From: Brevibacterium sanguinis
GTDB taxonomy: Bacteria > Actinomycetota > Actinomycetes > Actinomycetales > Brevibacteriaceae
Assembly: GCF_003315415.1 (NCBI RefSeq)
Contig: NZ_QNSB01000009.1
Span: forward strand, 62,001-126,000
Length of the DNA stretch: 64,000 nucleotides
Reading direction: 5' to 3'
In this document: in pieces, positions 43,960 through 52,096 of the stretch
Layout: each line of letters opens with the position of its first letter
How positions within the stretch are numbered: position 1 is the stretch's first letter
Program-made: the position numbers and the translations under genes
The notes under the pieces: model-generated
Told to the model about the DNA's origin: nothing
The model's input: only the letters and a program-made list of their open reading frames with translations
Database searches by the model: none

Positions 43960-44943
43960 TCACTCCGCGGGCGGGAGGGTCCCGAGAACCGCCTCGGCGC
44001 ACGCGTCGATGCCGACCGGGCTGAGCAGGATGTCGTAGTGGTTGGTTCCCGGAACCTCGACGATGTCCATCCGCGGCCAGGTCCTCCGGTAGGTCTCGAG
44101 GAGGCTCGGCGGGTAGATCCCCGGTTCGGAGGCGAGGAGGTCCCGTTCGGCGACGAGGAACGTCACGTCCTCCTGCCGCTCGGCCATCACCCGCTCAAGT
44201 GCGTCCCGGTAGTCGGCACCGGTGTACATGTCCGCCGAGTCGGCCTGCATCGCCTCGACGGGCGTCGAGGGCTGGAACCGGTGGTCGTCCTTCGCGGCGA
44301 GATCGTAGACGAAGCTCTCGGCCGCCACGGGATCGAGTCCTTCGACGAAGGCCGGGTGCGCCGCGAAATAGGCGAGATAGTCCTCGACGGTGTCGAACTC
44401 CATGCTCAGCCGCTCGGCCGCGGGCCCGAGCACGGCGGCGATGAGGTCGTCGGTGTCGAGGTCGACGTCGTTGAGGTCGTCGAGCGGGTGGATCGACCGG
44501 CCGGCGGAGTCCTCGGCGTCGGGAATCGGCAGCGGCAGGCCCCCGTCGATGAGCACGGGGCCGCGGAACCGGTCGCCGGCATCGTCGGCGGCGGCCAGCG
44601 TCATCGCGACGAACCCGCCCATCGAATGGCCGACGAGCGTCACCGGTCCGGGGTCGGCGAACTCCTCGACCGCCCGGCGCACGTCCTCGGCGTGGACCCG
44701 CATCCCGTAGGGGCCGGCGAGGTGGTGGGAGTCGGCGCGTCCGCGCAGGTCGGGACCGATCACCCGGATGCCCGGCAGGGCGGCGACCAGCCCCGCGAAG
44801 AACAGGTGGTTGGAGGTGATGCCGTGGATGACGCAGACGGTGGGAACCCGCCCCGGCTCGGTGGGACCCGGCTCCCAGACACCGACGCTGAGGTCGCCTC
44901 CGGGCACGGCCAGCTTGTAGCGGTTGTAATCGTGGGACGACAT
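43960..44943 (-). CDS. Alpha/beta hydrolase
   Basis: A 327-aa alpha/beta-hydrolase. The oxyanion region CVIHGITSNHLFFAGL, nucleophile elbow LVGHSMGGFVAMTL (serine near residue 117), acid in VAERDLLASEPG, and the final histidine in PGTNHYDIL form a complete set. The substrate is unknown. The start is ATG 44943 with GAAGGGAACAGG upstream; the long upstream extension is rejected because it runs back through the prs terminator. It lies between prs and rplY, breaking the usual core order. Confidence 0.88.
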   Translation of the reverse strand: MSSHDYNRYKLAVPGGDLSVGVWEPGPTEPGRVPTVCVIHGITSNHLFFAGLVAALPGIRVIGPDLRGRADSHHLAGPYGMRVHAEDVRRAVEEFADPGPVTLVGHSMGGFVAMTLAAADDAGDRFRGPVLIDGGLPLPIPDAEDSAGRSIHPLDDLNDVDLDTDDLIAAVLGPAAERLSMEFDTVEDYLAYFAAHPAFVEGLDPVAAESFVYDLAAKDDHRFQPSTPVEAMQADSADMYTGADYRDALERVMAERQEDVTFLVAERDLLASEPGIYPPSLLETYRRTWPRMDIVEVPGTNHYDILLSPVGIDACAEAVLGTLPPAE

Positions 44944-44996
44944 CCTGTTCCCTTCGCTCGCGTGCCTCCAGTGTAGGTCCAACCCCTGACACGACA

Positions 44997-45026
44997 ACGG
45001 ACCCCGAGCCGCTGCTCGGGGTCCGT
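44997..45026 (-). terminator. Hairpin terminator downstream of prs
   Basis: Perfect 13-bp arms ACGGACCCCGAGC/GCTCGGGGTCCGT around CGCT, 18 bp after the prs stop codon. Confidence 0.8.
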
Positions 45027-45044
45027 GCGGAGGGCGGGTGTCGC

Positions 45045-46016
45045 TCAGACGTCGAAGAGGCTGGTCACCGAGCCGTCCTCGAAGACCTCGTGGACGGCGC
45101 GCGCGATGAGCGGGGCGATCGACAGCACGGTGAGCTTGTCGAAGGTCTTGTCGTCGGGCAGCGGCAGCGTGTTCGTGACGATGACCTCCTCGGCCACGGA
45201 GTTCGACAGCCTCTCGACGGCCGGTCCGGAGAACACGGCGTGCGTCGAGACGATGACGACGTTGTTCGCCCCGGCGGCCATGCAGGCGTCCGCGGCCTGG
45301 ACGATCGTGCCGCCGGTGTCGATCATGTCGTCGACGAGGATGCACGTACGACCCTCGACCTCGCCGACGACGCGGTTGGCCTTGGTCTCGTTGGCGCGCG
45401 TGATGTCGCGGGTCTTGTGGATGAATGCCAGCGGCACCCCGCCCAGCGACGCCGACCAGTTCTCGGCCACCTTGATGCGCCCGGCGTCCGGGGACACGAC
45501 GGCGAGGTCGCCGGGGTACTTGTCCTTGACGTAGCCGGCGAGGATCGGCATGGCGATGAGGTGATCGACGGGGCCGTCGAAGTAGCCCTGGATCTGCGCG
45601 GTGTGCAGGTCGACGGTGATGATCCGGTCCGCGCCGGCGGTCTTGTACATGTCAGCGACGAGGCGGGCGGAGATGGGCTCGCGTCCGCGGTGCTTCTTGT
45701 CCTGCCGCGCGTACGGGAAGAACGGGGCGATGACGGTGATCCGCTTGGCCGAGGCGCGCTTGAGGGCGTCGACCATGATCAGCTGCTCCATCAGCCACTC
45801 GTTGATCGGCGAGCAGTGGGACTGGAGGACGAAGACGTCGCAGCCGCGCACTGATTCGGAGAACCGGACGTAGATCTCGCCGTTGGCGAAGTTGTAGATG
45901 TCGGTGGGGAGCAGTTCGGTCCCCAGATTCTCCGCGACCTGCTCGGCGAGCTCGGGATTCGCGCGCCCGCTGACCAGGACGAGCTTCTTCTCGCCCGCCG
46001 TCGTTATCTCATTCAC
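45045..46016 (-). CDS. prs: Ribose-phosphate pyrophosphokinase
   Basis: A 323-aa PRPP synthase. FVLQSHCSPINEWLMEQL near residue 68, the VDLHTAQIQGYFDGPVDHL flag/metal region near 140, and CILVDDMIDTGGTIVQAA (PRPP-binding loop) near 233 are all present. The start is GTG 46016, overlapping the glmU stop by 8 bp, with AAGGGG upstream; the two are surely co-transcribed. It supplies PRPP for nucleotides, His, Trp and NAD. Confidence 0.96.
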   Translation of the reverse strand: MNEITTAGEKKLVLVSGRANPELAEQVAENLGTELLPTDIYNFANGEIYVRFSESVRGCDVFVLQSHCSPINEWLMEQLIMVDALKRASAKRITVIAPFFPYARQDKKHRGREPISARLVADMYKTAGADRIITVDLHTAQIQGYFDGPVDHLIAMPILAGYVKDKYPGDLAVVSPDAGRIKVAENWSASLGGVPLAFIHKTRDITRANETKANRVVGEVEGRTCILVDDMIDTGGTIVQAADACMAAGANNVVIVSTHAVFSGPAVERLSNSVAEEVIVTNTLPLPDDKTFDKLTVLSIAPLIARAVHEVFEDGSVTSLFDV

Positions 46017-47466
46017 TTGCCGGTTCCCCTTCGGATGCGGCCGCGGCCGCCTGCGCTGCAGGCGTGCCGGGGCGATTGGCTTCGACCCACCCCTCCAGGT
46101 TGCGCTGCGGGGCCACGGTGATGGCGAGCGCTCCTGCAGGGACATCCTTGCGCACCACGGTGCCCGCACCCGAGTAGGCGCCGTCGCCCACCGTCACCGG
46201 GGCGACGTACATGTTGTCCGACCCCAGGCGTGCGTGTCTGCCGATGACGGTGCGGTGCTTGCTCACGCCGTCGTAGTTGACGAACACCGAGGCGGCTCCG
46301 ATGTTCGTGCCCTCCCCGATCTCGGCATCGCCGACGTAGGACAGGTGGGGGACCTTGGCTCCGGTGCCGATGTCCGCGTTCTTCGTCTCGACGAACGTGC
46401 CGATCTTCCCGTCCTCGCCGAGGCGGGTGCCGGGACGCAGGTACGCGAACGGCCCGACCGAGGCTCCGGGACCGACGACGGCGAGCTCCGCGTGGGTGCG
46501 CACGACCTGGGCGCCTGCGCCCACCTCGGTGTCCTTGAGCGTCGAGTCGGGGCCGATGACGGCGTGGGCATGGACGTCGGTGGCGCCGAGGAGCTGGACG
46601 CCGGGCAGGATCGTCACGTCCTCGGACAGGGAGACGTCGACGTCGATCCAGGTGGTCTCCGGGTCGATGACGCTGACGCCGGCGCGCATCCACTTCTCGA
46701 CGATGCGGCGGTTGAGCTCCTTGCCCAGCTTCGCCAGCTGGACCCGGTCGTTGGCGCCCTCGACCTGCCACAGGTCGTCCGTGGCGGTGGCGGCGACGGC
46801 CAGCCCTTCCTGCCGGGAGAAGCCGATGACGTCGGTGAGGTACTTCTCCCCCTGGACGTTGTCGGTCGTCAGCGAGGCCAGCCCCTGCCTCAGCGCGGCG
46901 GCGTCGAAGGCGTAGATGCCGGAGTTGATCTCCCGGATCGCCCGTTCCTCGTCGGTGGCGTCTTTGTGCTCGACGATGCGCAGCAGGGAGCCCGCGGCGT
47001 CGCGGACGATGCGCCCGTAGCCGGTCGGGTCGTCCACCTCGGCGGAGAGGACGGTGACGGCGTTGTGGGAGCTCTCGTGGATCTCGACGAGGCCGGCGAT
47101 CGTCTCGGCGGTGAGCAGGGGGACGTCGCCGTAGGTGACGACGACGGTGCCGGAGAGGTCCTCGGGCAGCTGGCTGAGCGCGCACTCCGTCGCCCGACCG
47201 GTGCCGGGGACCTCGTCCTGGTCGGCGATGAGCACGGTCTGCGTGGAGGTCTCCGGCAGGGACTGCAGGTGCGCGACGAGCTGGTCGCGTTCGTGCCGGA
47301 CGACGACGACGAGGTGCTCGGGCCGGGTGCCGGAGGCGGCGGCGATGGCGTGGTGGAGGAGGGACCGGCCGCCGATGGGGTGCATGACCTTCGGCAGAGT
47401 CGATCTCATCCGCGTGCCCTGGCCCGCGGCCAGGACGATCACGGCACTGGGTCGGGTCTGTGACAT
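46009..47466 (-). CDS. glmU: Bifunctional UDP-GlcNAc pyrophosphorylase / GlcN-1-P acetyltransferase
   Basis: A 485-aa enzyme making UDP-GlcNAc for the wall. The N-terminal VIVLAAGQGTRMRSTLPKVMHPIGG is the uridylyltransferase signature; the second half shows left-handed beta-helix hexapeptides, with catalytic-type YVGDAEIGEGTNIGAASVFVNYDG. A C-terminal Ala/Glu-rich tail is extra. The start is ATG 47466 behind GGGGGAACAAG. A nominal extension runs through the tRNA-Gln gene and is not real. It forms an operon with prs. Confidence 0.96.
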   Translation of the reverse strand: MSQTRPSAVIVLAAGQGTRMRSTLPKVMHPIGGRSLLHHAIAAASGTRPEHLVVVVRHERDQLVAHLQSLPETSTQTVLIADQDEVPGTGRATECALSQLPEDLSGTVVVTYGDVPLLTAETIAGLVEIHESSHNAVTVLSAEVDDPTGYGRIVRDAAGSLLRIVEHKDATDEERAIREINSGIYAFDAAALRQGLASLTTDNVQGEKYLTDVIGFSRQEGLAVAATATDDLWQVEGANDRVQLAKLGKELNRRIVEKWMRAGVSVIDPETTWIDVDVSLSEDVTILPGVQLLGATDVHAHAVIGPDSTLKDTEVGAGAQVVRTHAELAVVGPGASVGPFAYLRPGTRLGEDGKIGTFVETKNADIGTGAKVPHLSYVGDAEIGEGTNIGAASVFVNYDGVSKHRTVIGRHARLGSDNMYVAPVTVGDGAYSGAGTVVRKDVPAGALAITVAPQRNLEGWVEANRPGTPAAQAAAAASEGEPASE

Positions 47467-47497
47467 TCTTGTTCCCCCGCAAGTCGGATTGGGCAAG

Positions 47498-47569
47498 CTC
47501 CGCCCATAGGATTCGAACCTATACTGCACGGCTCCAAAGGCCGGCGTGCTGCCATTACACCAGGGCGGA
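47498..47569 (-). tRNA. tRNA-Gln (UUG anticodon)
   Basis: The 72-nt minus-strand sequence folds as a standard type I tRNA. The acceptor TCCGCCC/GGGCGGA is a perfect 7-bp stem with discriminator G. The anticodon loop is CTTTGGA with anticodon TTG, and the T arm has GGTTCGAATCC. CCA is not encoded. It stands 31 bp upstream of glmU on the same strand, a common arrangement in actinobacteria. Confidence 0.95.
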
Positions 47570-47631
47570 ACAGCGTGCACCATGAAGGGCCCGCGCTCAC
47601 GAGAATCCATCATGCCACTACGATGAACGGT

Positions 47632-48051
47632 ATGGAAATTCTGCGCGAGATACTACTGTCCCTCCACCTGATCGGCATGGCGATCATCGTGGGCGGCTAT
47701 TTCACGGTCATCCGCTCCCCTCGGGTCCTGCCGGGAATGCTCCACGCATCGTACCTGCAGCTGGTCACCGGACTGCTCCTCGTGGGCATCGCCGAGATGG
47801 GCGATGACGAGGTCAACCACATGAAGGTCGGCATCAAGCTCGTCGTCGCGATCCTCGTCACCGTCTTCGCCTTCATCGGCAACCGGAGGCAGAAGGCCGT
47901 CGCGTCTCCCGACGCAGCCGCCGGTGCGGCTCTCGGGTCGGCGGGCGCAGCCGGTGCGACGACCGCGGTCGTCGCCAACCCCTCGGCGACGATGGCGCAC
48001 CTCACCTTCGCGTTCGCGATCGTCAACGTCCTCGTGGCCGTGTTCGTCTGA
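47632..48051 (+). CDS. Conserved-looking small membrane protein
   Basis: A 139-aa protein with four hydrophobic segments: HLIGMAIIVGGYFTV, a LVTGLLLVGIA region, KLVVAILVTVFAFIGN, and a C-terminal FAFAIVNVLVAVFV. An Ala/Gly-rich loop with SPDAAAGAALGSAGAAGATT lies before the last. Function is unknown; similar proteins often stand near glmU/tRNA-Gln in actinobacteria (from memory). TACGAT (47619-47624) is exactly 7 nt before the ATG, a leaderless start. A very long hairpin follows. Confidence 0.75.
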   Translation: MEILREILLSLHLIGMAIIVGGYFTVIRSPRVLPGMLHASYLQLVTGLLLVGIAEMGDDEVNHMKVGIKLVVAILVTVFAFIGNRRQKAVASPDAAAGAALGSAGAAGATTAVVANPSATMAHLTFAFAIVNVLVAVFV

Positions 48052-48073
48052 GCGGCTCCTCCCTTCCGGCACC

Positions 48074-48115
48074 ACGGCGGCCCCGTCTCCCTCGCGAGGG
48101 AGACGGGGCCGCCGT
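48074..48115 (+). terminator. Very strong hairpin terminator
   Basis: A perfect 42-bp palindrome with 21-bp arms (starting ACGGCGGCCCCGTCTCCCTC), 22 bp after the stop of the 47632 gene. Confidence 0.85.
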
Positions 48116-48202
48116 CATGGTGCCACGGGAGTGCGTGAGCTGCCTCGGGTGGACTCGGCGGGTGCGCTCGTGTCCGACCCGGACGGTATCGTTGTTCCGG
48201 AC

Positions 48203-50740
48203 ATGATCTATGCAGCTGATAACTCCTCAGACACCGGTGCCGGAGCGGATTCGGTCCTCACCGAGCTCCTGTCCGGACTCAATCCGCGCCAGCGGGAGGC
48301 GGTGACCCACACGGGCTCGGCCCTCCTCATCGTCGCGGGCGCCGGTTCGGGCAAGACGACCGTGCTCACCCGCCGCATCGCCTACGCCCTGGCGACCGGT
48401 CGCGCCCATCCCGGCGAGGTCCTCGCGATCACGTTCACGAACAAGGCGGCCAAGGAGATGGCCGAGCGCATCGGCTCGCTCATCGGGCCGGCGTCGAGGG
48501 CGATGTGGGTCTCGACGTTCCACTCCTCGTGCGTGCGGATCCTGCGCCGCGAGGCCAAGGTGCTGGAGAGGAACTCGAACTTCACGATCTACGACGCCCA
48601 GGACGCGCAGCGGCTGGTCGCGCAGATCCTCAAGGAGCTCGGTCTCGACTCGAAGAAGTACGCTCCGCGCGCCATCCTCCACCGGATCTCCAATCTCAAG
48701 AACGAGCTGCAGACGCCGGACGACTTCACCCCGCGGGCGAACAATCCCGCCGACGAGGTCCTCGCCGACGTGTTCCGCCGCTACACCTCCCGGCTCCGCC
48801 TGGCCAACGCCTTCGACTTCGACGACCTCATCTCCGAGACGGTCCATCTGTTCGGGGCCTTCCCGGAGATCGCCGACTCCTACCGTCGCCGCTTCCGCCA
48901 CATCCTCGTCGACGAGTACCAGGACACCAACCCCGCGCAGTACGCGCTCATCCGCGCGCTGGCCGGGGACGGCTCCGGTGGGCCGGACGGCGCCGAGCTC
49001 ACCGTCGTCGGCGACGCCGACCAGTCGATCTACGCGTTCCGCGGGGCGACGGTGCGCAACATCGTCGAGTTCGAGAAGGACTTCCCCACCGCCGAGGTGG
49101 TCCTGCTCGAGCAGAACTACCGCTCGACCCAGAACATCCTCGACGCCGCGAACGCCGTCATCGCCAACAACCAGGACCGCAAGGAGAAGCGCCTGTGGAC
49201 GTCCGCGGGCACCGGTGAGCCGATCGTCGGCTGGGTGGCCGAGAACGAGCAGGCCGAGGCCCGGTTCATCGTCGACCGCATCGACAAGCTCATCGACGAC
49301 GAGCACTACACGTACGGGGACTTCGCGGTGTTCTACCGCACGAACGCGCAGTCGCGGGCGATCGAGGACGCGCTCGTGCGCTCCGGCATCCCCTACAAGG
49401 TCGTCGGCGGGACCCGCTTCTACGAGCGCAAGGAGATCAAGGACGCCCTGGCCTACCTGCGGGTGGTGGCGAACCCGGACGATGACGTCAATCTGAGGCG
49501 CATCCTCAACGTGCCCAAGCGCTCGATCGGCGACCGCACCGAGGGCATCATCGCCGACTTCGCCGATCGTGAGGGCATCAGCTTCTCCGCAGCGCTCGCT
49601 CGTCTCGACGAGATCGACCTGCTCAGCCCGCGGGCGAAGACCTCGGTGCGCAGGTTTCACGAACTGCTGCGCGATCTCGCCGCGACCGCCGAGGCGGCGC
49701 CGGTCTCCCGGGTCATCGAGGCGATCCTCGAACAGAGCGGGTACCTCGAGTCCCTGCAGAAGAGCACGGACCCGCAGGACGAGTCGCGGGTCGACAACCT
49801 CGCCGAACTCGTCGCCGTGGCCGAGGACTTCGACGCGACGCGGGCCTCCGCGGCCGACGCCGAGTCGACGGACGTCCGTGACGGCGAGTCCGCCCCGGGA
49901 GCAGAACCCGAGGAGGCCGGGATGCCCGCCCCATCCGATCAGCCGGGCACCGGCGCCGAGGCGACCGCCGCCGAGGAGTCCGGAACCGAGGACGCGGCCC
50001 CCGGGGCCATCGATCGGTTCCTCGAGCAGGTGGCCCTGGCCTCGGACACCGATCAGATCCCCGACGCGGACCTCGGCCAGGTGACGCTGATGACCCTGCA
50101 CACCGCGAAGGGACTGGAGTTCCCCGTGGTCTTCCTCACCGGGCTCGAGGACGGCAGCTTCCCGCACGCCCGCGCATTCGAGTCCCCCAGCGAGCTGTCC
50201 GAGGAACGAAGGCTCGCCTACGTCGGCCTCACCCGGGCGAGACAGCGACTGCTCGTCTCCCGGGCGGAGACCCGCAGCATGTGGGGGCAGCCCCAGTACA
50301 ATCCGCCGAGCCGGTTCCTCTCCGAGATCCCCGAGGCCCTCATCACCTGGGAGAACACGGGATCCTTCGCCGGCGGATTCGGCGCCTCCGGCTCCTCCTT
50401 CGGCGCAGGGGGCTATGGTTCGGGCGGAGGTGCGGGCTTCGGCTCCGGTGGCTTCGGCGCAGGGGCCGGCCGCTCTCGCTCCGCAGGCTCCTCGCGCTCG
50501 TCGGGACGGTCGGGTGCGAGCTCCTCGTCGCCGGGGGCCGGATTCCCCAACCGCATCCGCCCCAACCGGGAGGCCATCTCCGTCGAGGTGGGAGAGAAGG
50601 TCTCCCACGAGTCCTTCGGCCTGGGCACCGTCACCGAGGTCAACGGGGTCGGGGACAAGGCGGTCGCCGTCGTCGACTTCGGTTCGCTGGGCACGAAGCG
50701 GCTGCTGCTGCGCTACGCCCCGGTCGAGAAGCTGGGCTGA
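48203..50740 (+). CDS. pcrA: UvrD/PcrA-type ATP-dependent DNA helicase
   Basis: An 845-aa superfamily I 3'-5' helicase. GLNPRQREAVTH and AGAGSGKTTVLTRRI (Walker A) lie in the first 60 residues; VDEYQDTNPAQY, DADQSIYAFRGA and LEQNYRSTQNIL follow, and the last motifs include MTLHTAKGLEFPVVFLTGLEDG and AYVGLTRARQRLLVSR. Two insertions are low-complexity: an acidic stretch near residues 545-605 and a Gly/Ser-rich stretch near 720-780 before a C-terminal tudor-like region (VGEKVSHESFGLGTVTEV) that binds RNA polymerase in PcrA. The ATG at 48203 is the first good start after the long hairpin. Confidence 0.94.
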   Translation: MIYAADNSSDTGAGADSVLTELLSGLNPRQREAVTHTGSALLIVAGAGSGKTTVLTRRIAYALATGRAHPGEVLAITFTNKAAKEMAERIGSLIGPASRAMWVSTFHSSCVRILRREAKVLERNSNFTIYDAQDAQRLVAQILKELGLDSKKYAPRAILHRISNLKNELQTPDDFTPRANNPADEVLADVFRRYTSRLRLANAFDFDDLISETVHLFGAFPEIADSYRRRFRHILVDEYQDTNPAQYALIRALAGDGSGGPDGAELTVVGDADQSIYAFRGATVRNIVEFEKDFPTAEVVLLEQNYRSTQNILDAANAVIANNQDRKEKRLWTSAGTGEPIVGWVAENEQAEARFIVDRIDKLIDDEHYTYGDFAVFYRTNAQSRAIEDALVRSGIPYKVVGGTRFYERKEIKDALAYLRVVANPDDDVNLRRILNVPKRSIGDRTEGIIADFADREGISFSAALARLDEIDLLSPRAKTSVRRFHELLRDLAATAEAAPVSRVIEAILEQSGYLESLQKSTDPQDESRVDNLAELVAVAEDFDATRASAADAESTDVRDGESAPGAEPEEAGMPAPSDQPGTGAEATAAEESGTEDAAPGAIDRFLEQVALASDTDQIPDADLGQVTLMTLHTAKGLEFPVVFLTGLEDGSFPHARAFESPSELSEERRLAYVGLTRARQRLLVSRAETRSMWGQPQYNPPSRFLSEIPEALITWENTGSFAGGFGASGSSFGAGGYGSGGGAGFGSGGFGAGAGRSRSAGSSRSSGRSGASSSSPGAGFPNRIRPNREAISVEVGEKVSHESFGLGTVTEVNGVGDKAVAVVDFGSLGTKRLLLRYAPVEKLG

Positions 50741-50764
50741 CCCCGGACGACGGGTGAATCGCGA

Positions 50765-50798
50765 AGCGCCGGGGTGAATGGTGATTCACCCCGGCGCT
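50765..50798 (+). terminator. Hairpin terminator downstream of the helicase
   Basis: Perfect 15-bp arms AGCGCCGGGGTGAAT/ATTCACCCCGGCGCT around GGTG, 24 bp after the stop codon. It may also serve the convergent small gene at 50830. Confidence 0.8.
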
Positions 50799-50829
50799 CC
50801 TCCATGCCGGACGCGGCATGGATGAGAGA

Positions 50830-51012
50830 TCACTCGGTGCCGACGTGACCGTCGGCCGCCTCTCGACCCTGGTCGATCTGGTCGCCGAACCTGCCTCCGG
50901 AGAGGTCGTTGCCGAAGTCAGCAGCCCGATCGAGTCCCTGATCGCTGATCTGCTCTGCCTGATCGCTGCTCAAGGCGTCCTTGGCCTGATTGATCAGATC
51001 GTCGAATCCCAT
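50830..51012 (-). CDS. Small Rv0909-like protein (putative antitoxin family)
   Basis: A 60-aa hydrophilic protein, MGFDDLINQAKDALSSDQAE followed by ISDQGLDRAADFGNDLSGGRFGDQIDQG. This matches the short Rv0909-like actinobacterial family, annotated as antitoxins because the mycobacterial member pairs with Rv0910. Here no SRPBCC-type Rv0910 partner is adjacent, so the toxin-antitoxin label is doubtful. The ATG at 51012 follows AAGGGAGACAGC. A longer in-frame form to 51066 lacks a ribosome site. Confidence 0.8.
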   Translation of the reverse strand: MGFDDLINQAKDALSSDQAEQISDQGLDRAADFGNDLSGGRFGDQIDQGREAADGHVGTE

Positions 51013-51139
51013 GCTGTCTCCCTTCGTCGGACAAGGGTTCTCGGCGAACCCGCTGACAGACTCCACCCTGCCACGGCCCCGAGCCTCGCGTCACCCGTCC
51101 CGGGCATCTCTCAGAGATCACACAGGGTCCCCGTCGCTC

Positions 51140-52096
51140 TCAGCCGAGCAGGTCGTCGACCTCTCGGAGCACAGCGTCGACGGTCACGGCGAGCAGCGCC
51201 GGATCAGGGGTCTGGGCGAAGGTGTCCCCGCGGCGGGCCCGGGCGTCGGTGAGCACCCGATGCGGGCCCGGCGGCGGTCCCCAGTGCTCCGGGGCGGCCG
51301 GCCCGAACAGGACCACGGACGGCCGGGCGAAGGCGCTGGCCAGGTGCGCGGCCCCGGTGTCCGCGGACACCACGAGATCGGCGCCGGCGATGACGGCGAG
51401 GAACTCCGGCAGGGACATCTCGCCCGCCACCACTCGGACGGCTCGGGCGCGGAGGTGCTCGGCAGGAAGGAGCGACGCGACCCTCTCGGCGCGCCCGCGC
51501 TCTCCCGCACTGCCGGTGAGCAGCACCCTGAGCCCGCGAGCGACGAGGCTGCGGACCACCTCGGCGAATCTCTCCACCGGCCAGTGACGACTCGGGTGGA
51601 ACGCGCCGACGTGGACGACGGCGGAACCGGGGCCGGCGCCGAACACCGAGACGTCGAGCGCCGGCGGGTCGAGGCGGTAGTCGGAGACCTCCGCGGGCAG
51701 TCCGTGGGCGGTGACCATGCGCACCCAGCGCCGCCGTTCATGGATGTCGTCACACCACTCGGGTCCGTCCCATCCGGGTGCGGCGTGCCCGAGGCGCAGC
51801 GGTGCACCCAGTTCCTCGAGCCTGCCCCTGCTGTCCGGGCCGTTGCTGTGGAGGTTGACGACGACGTCGATGCTGCCGGCGGGCACGTCGAGGGGGTCGT
51901 CGAGGCCCGTCGGTGTGGGCACGAGGGAGTCGATCCCCCCGATGAGCTCGGCGACGGGTCGCAGCCATGGGGCGCAGGCGAGGAGGAGCCGATGCTCCGG
52001 GAAGCCGCGTGCCACGCCCCTGAGCGCCGGCACGGCGACGAGCAGGTCGCCGAGCTTGAGCGCGCGCAGCGCGAGCACGGTCGGGGGCGACGTCAT
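51140..52096 (-). CDS. Glycosyltransferase family 9 protein (heptosyltransferase-like), second of pair
   Basis: A 318-aa GT9 protein. VLALRALKLGDLLVAVPALRG is the N-terminal family motif, VVHVGAFHPSRHWPVERFAEVV the donor-site start, and LVVSADTGAAHLASAFARPSVVLFGPAAPEHW the C-terminal signature. In gram-negative bacteria this family adds ADP-heptose to LPS; this cell should have no LPS, so the acceptor may be a wall or surface glycan. Its ATG overlaps the upstream GT9 stop by 4 bp. Confidence 0.88.
   Translation of the reverse strand: MTSPPTVLALRALKLGDLLVAVPALRGVARGFPEHRLLLACAPWLRPVAELIGGIDSLVPTPTGLDDPLDVPAGSIDVVVNLHSNGPDSRGRLEELGAPLRLGHAAPGWDGPEWCDDIHERRRWVRMVTAHGLPAEVSDYRLDPPALDVSVFGAGPGSAVVHVGAFHPSRHWPVERFAEVVRSLVARGLRVLLTGSAGERGRAERVASLLPAEHLRARAVRVVAGEMSLPEFLAVIAGADLVVSADTGAAHLASAFARPSVVLFGPAAPEHWGPPPGPHRVLTDARARRGDTFAQTPDPALLAVTVDAVLREVDDLLG

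Noticed and set aside
47499-47613. N-terminal extension of GlmU
   Set aside because: The frame runs through the tRNA-Gln gene; a good ribosome site and the family start point place the start at 47466.
50830-51012. Complete toxin-antitoxin module
   Set aside because: No partner gene lies beside the Rv0909-like ORF; only the family label suggests it.
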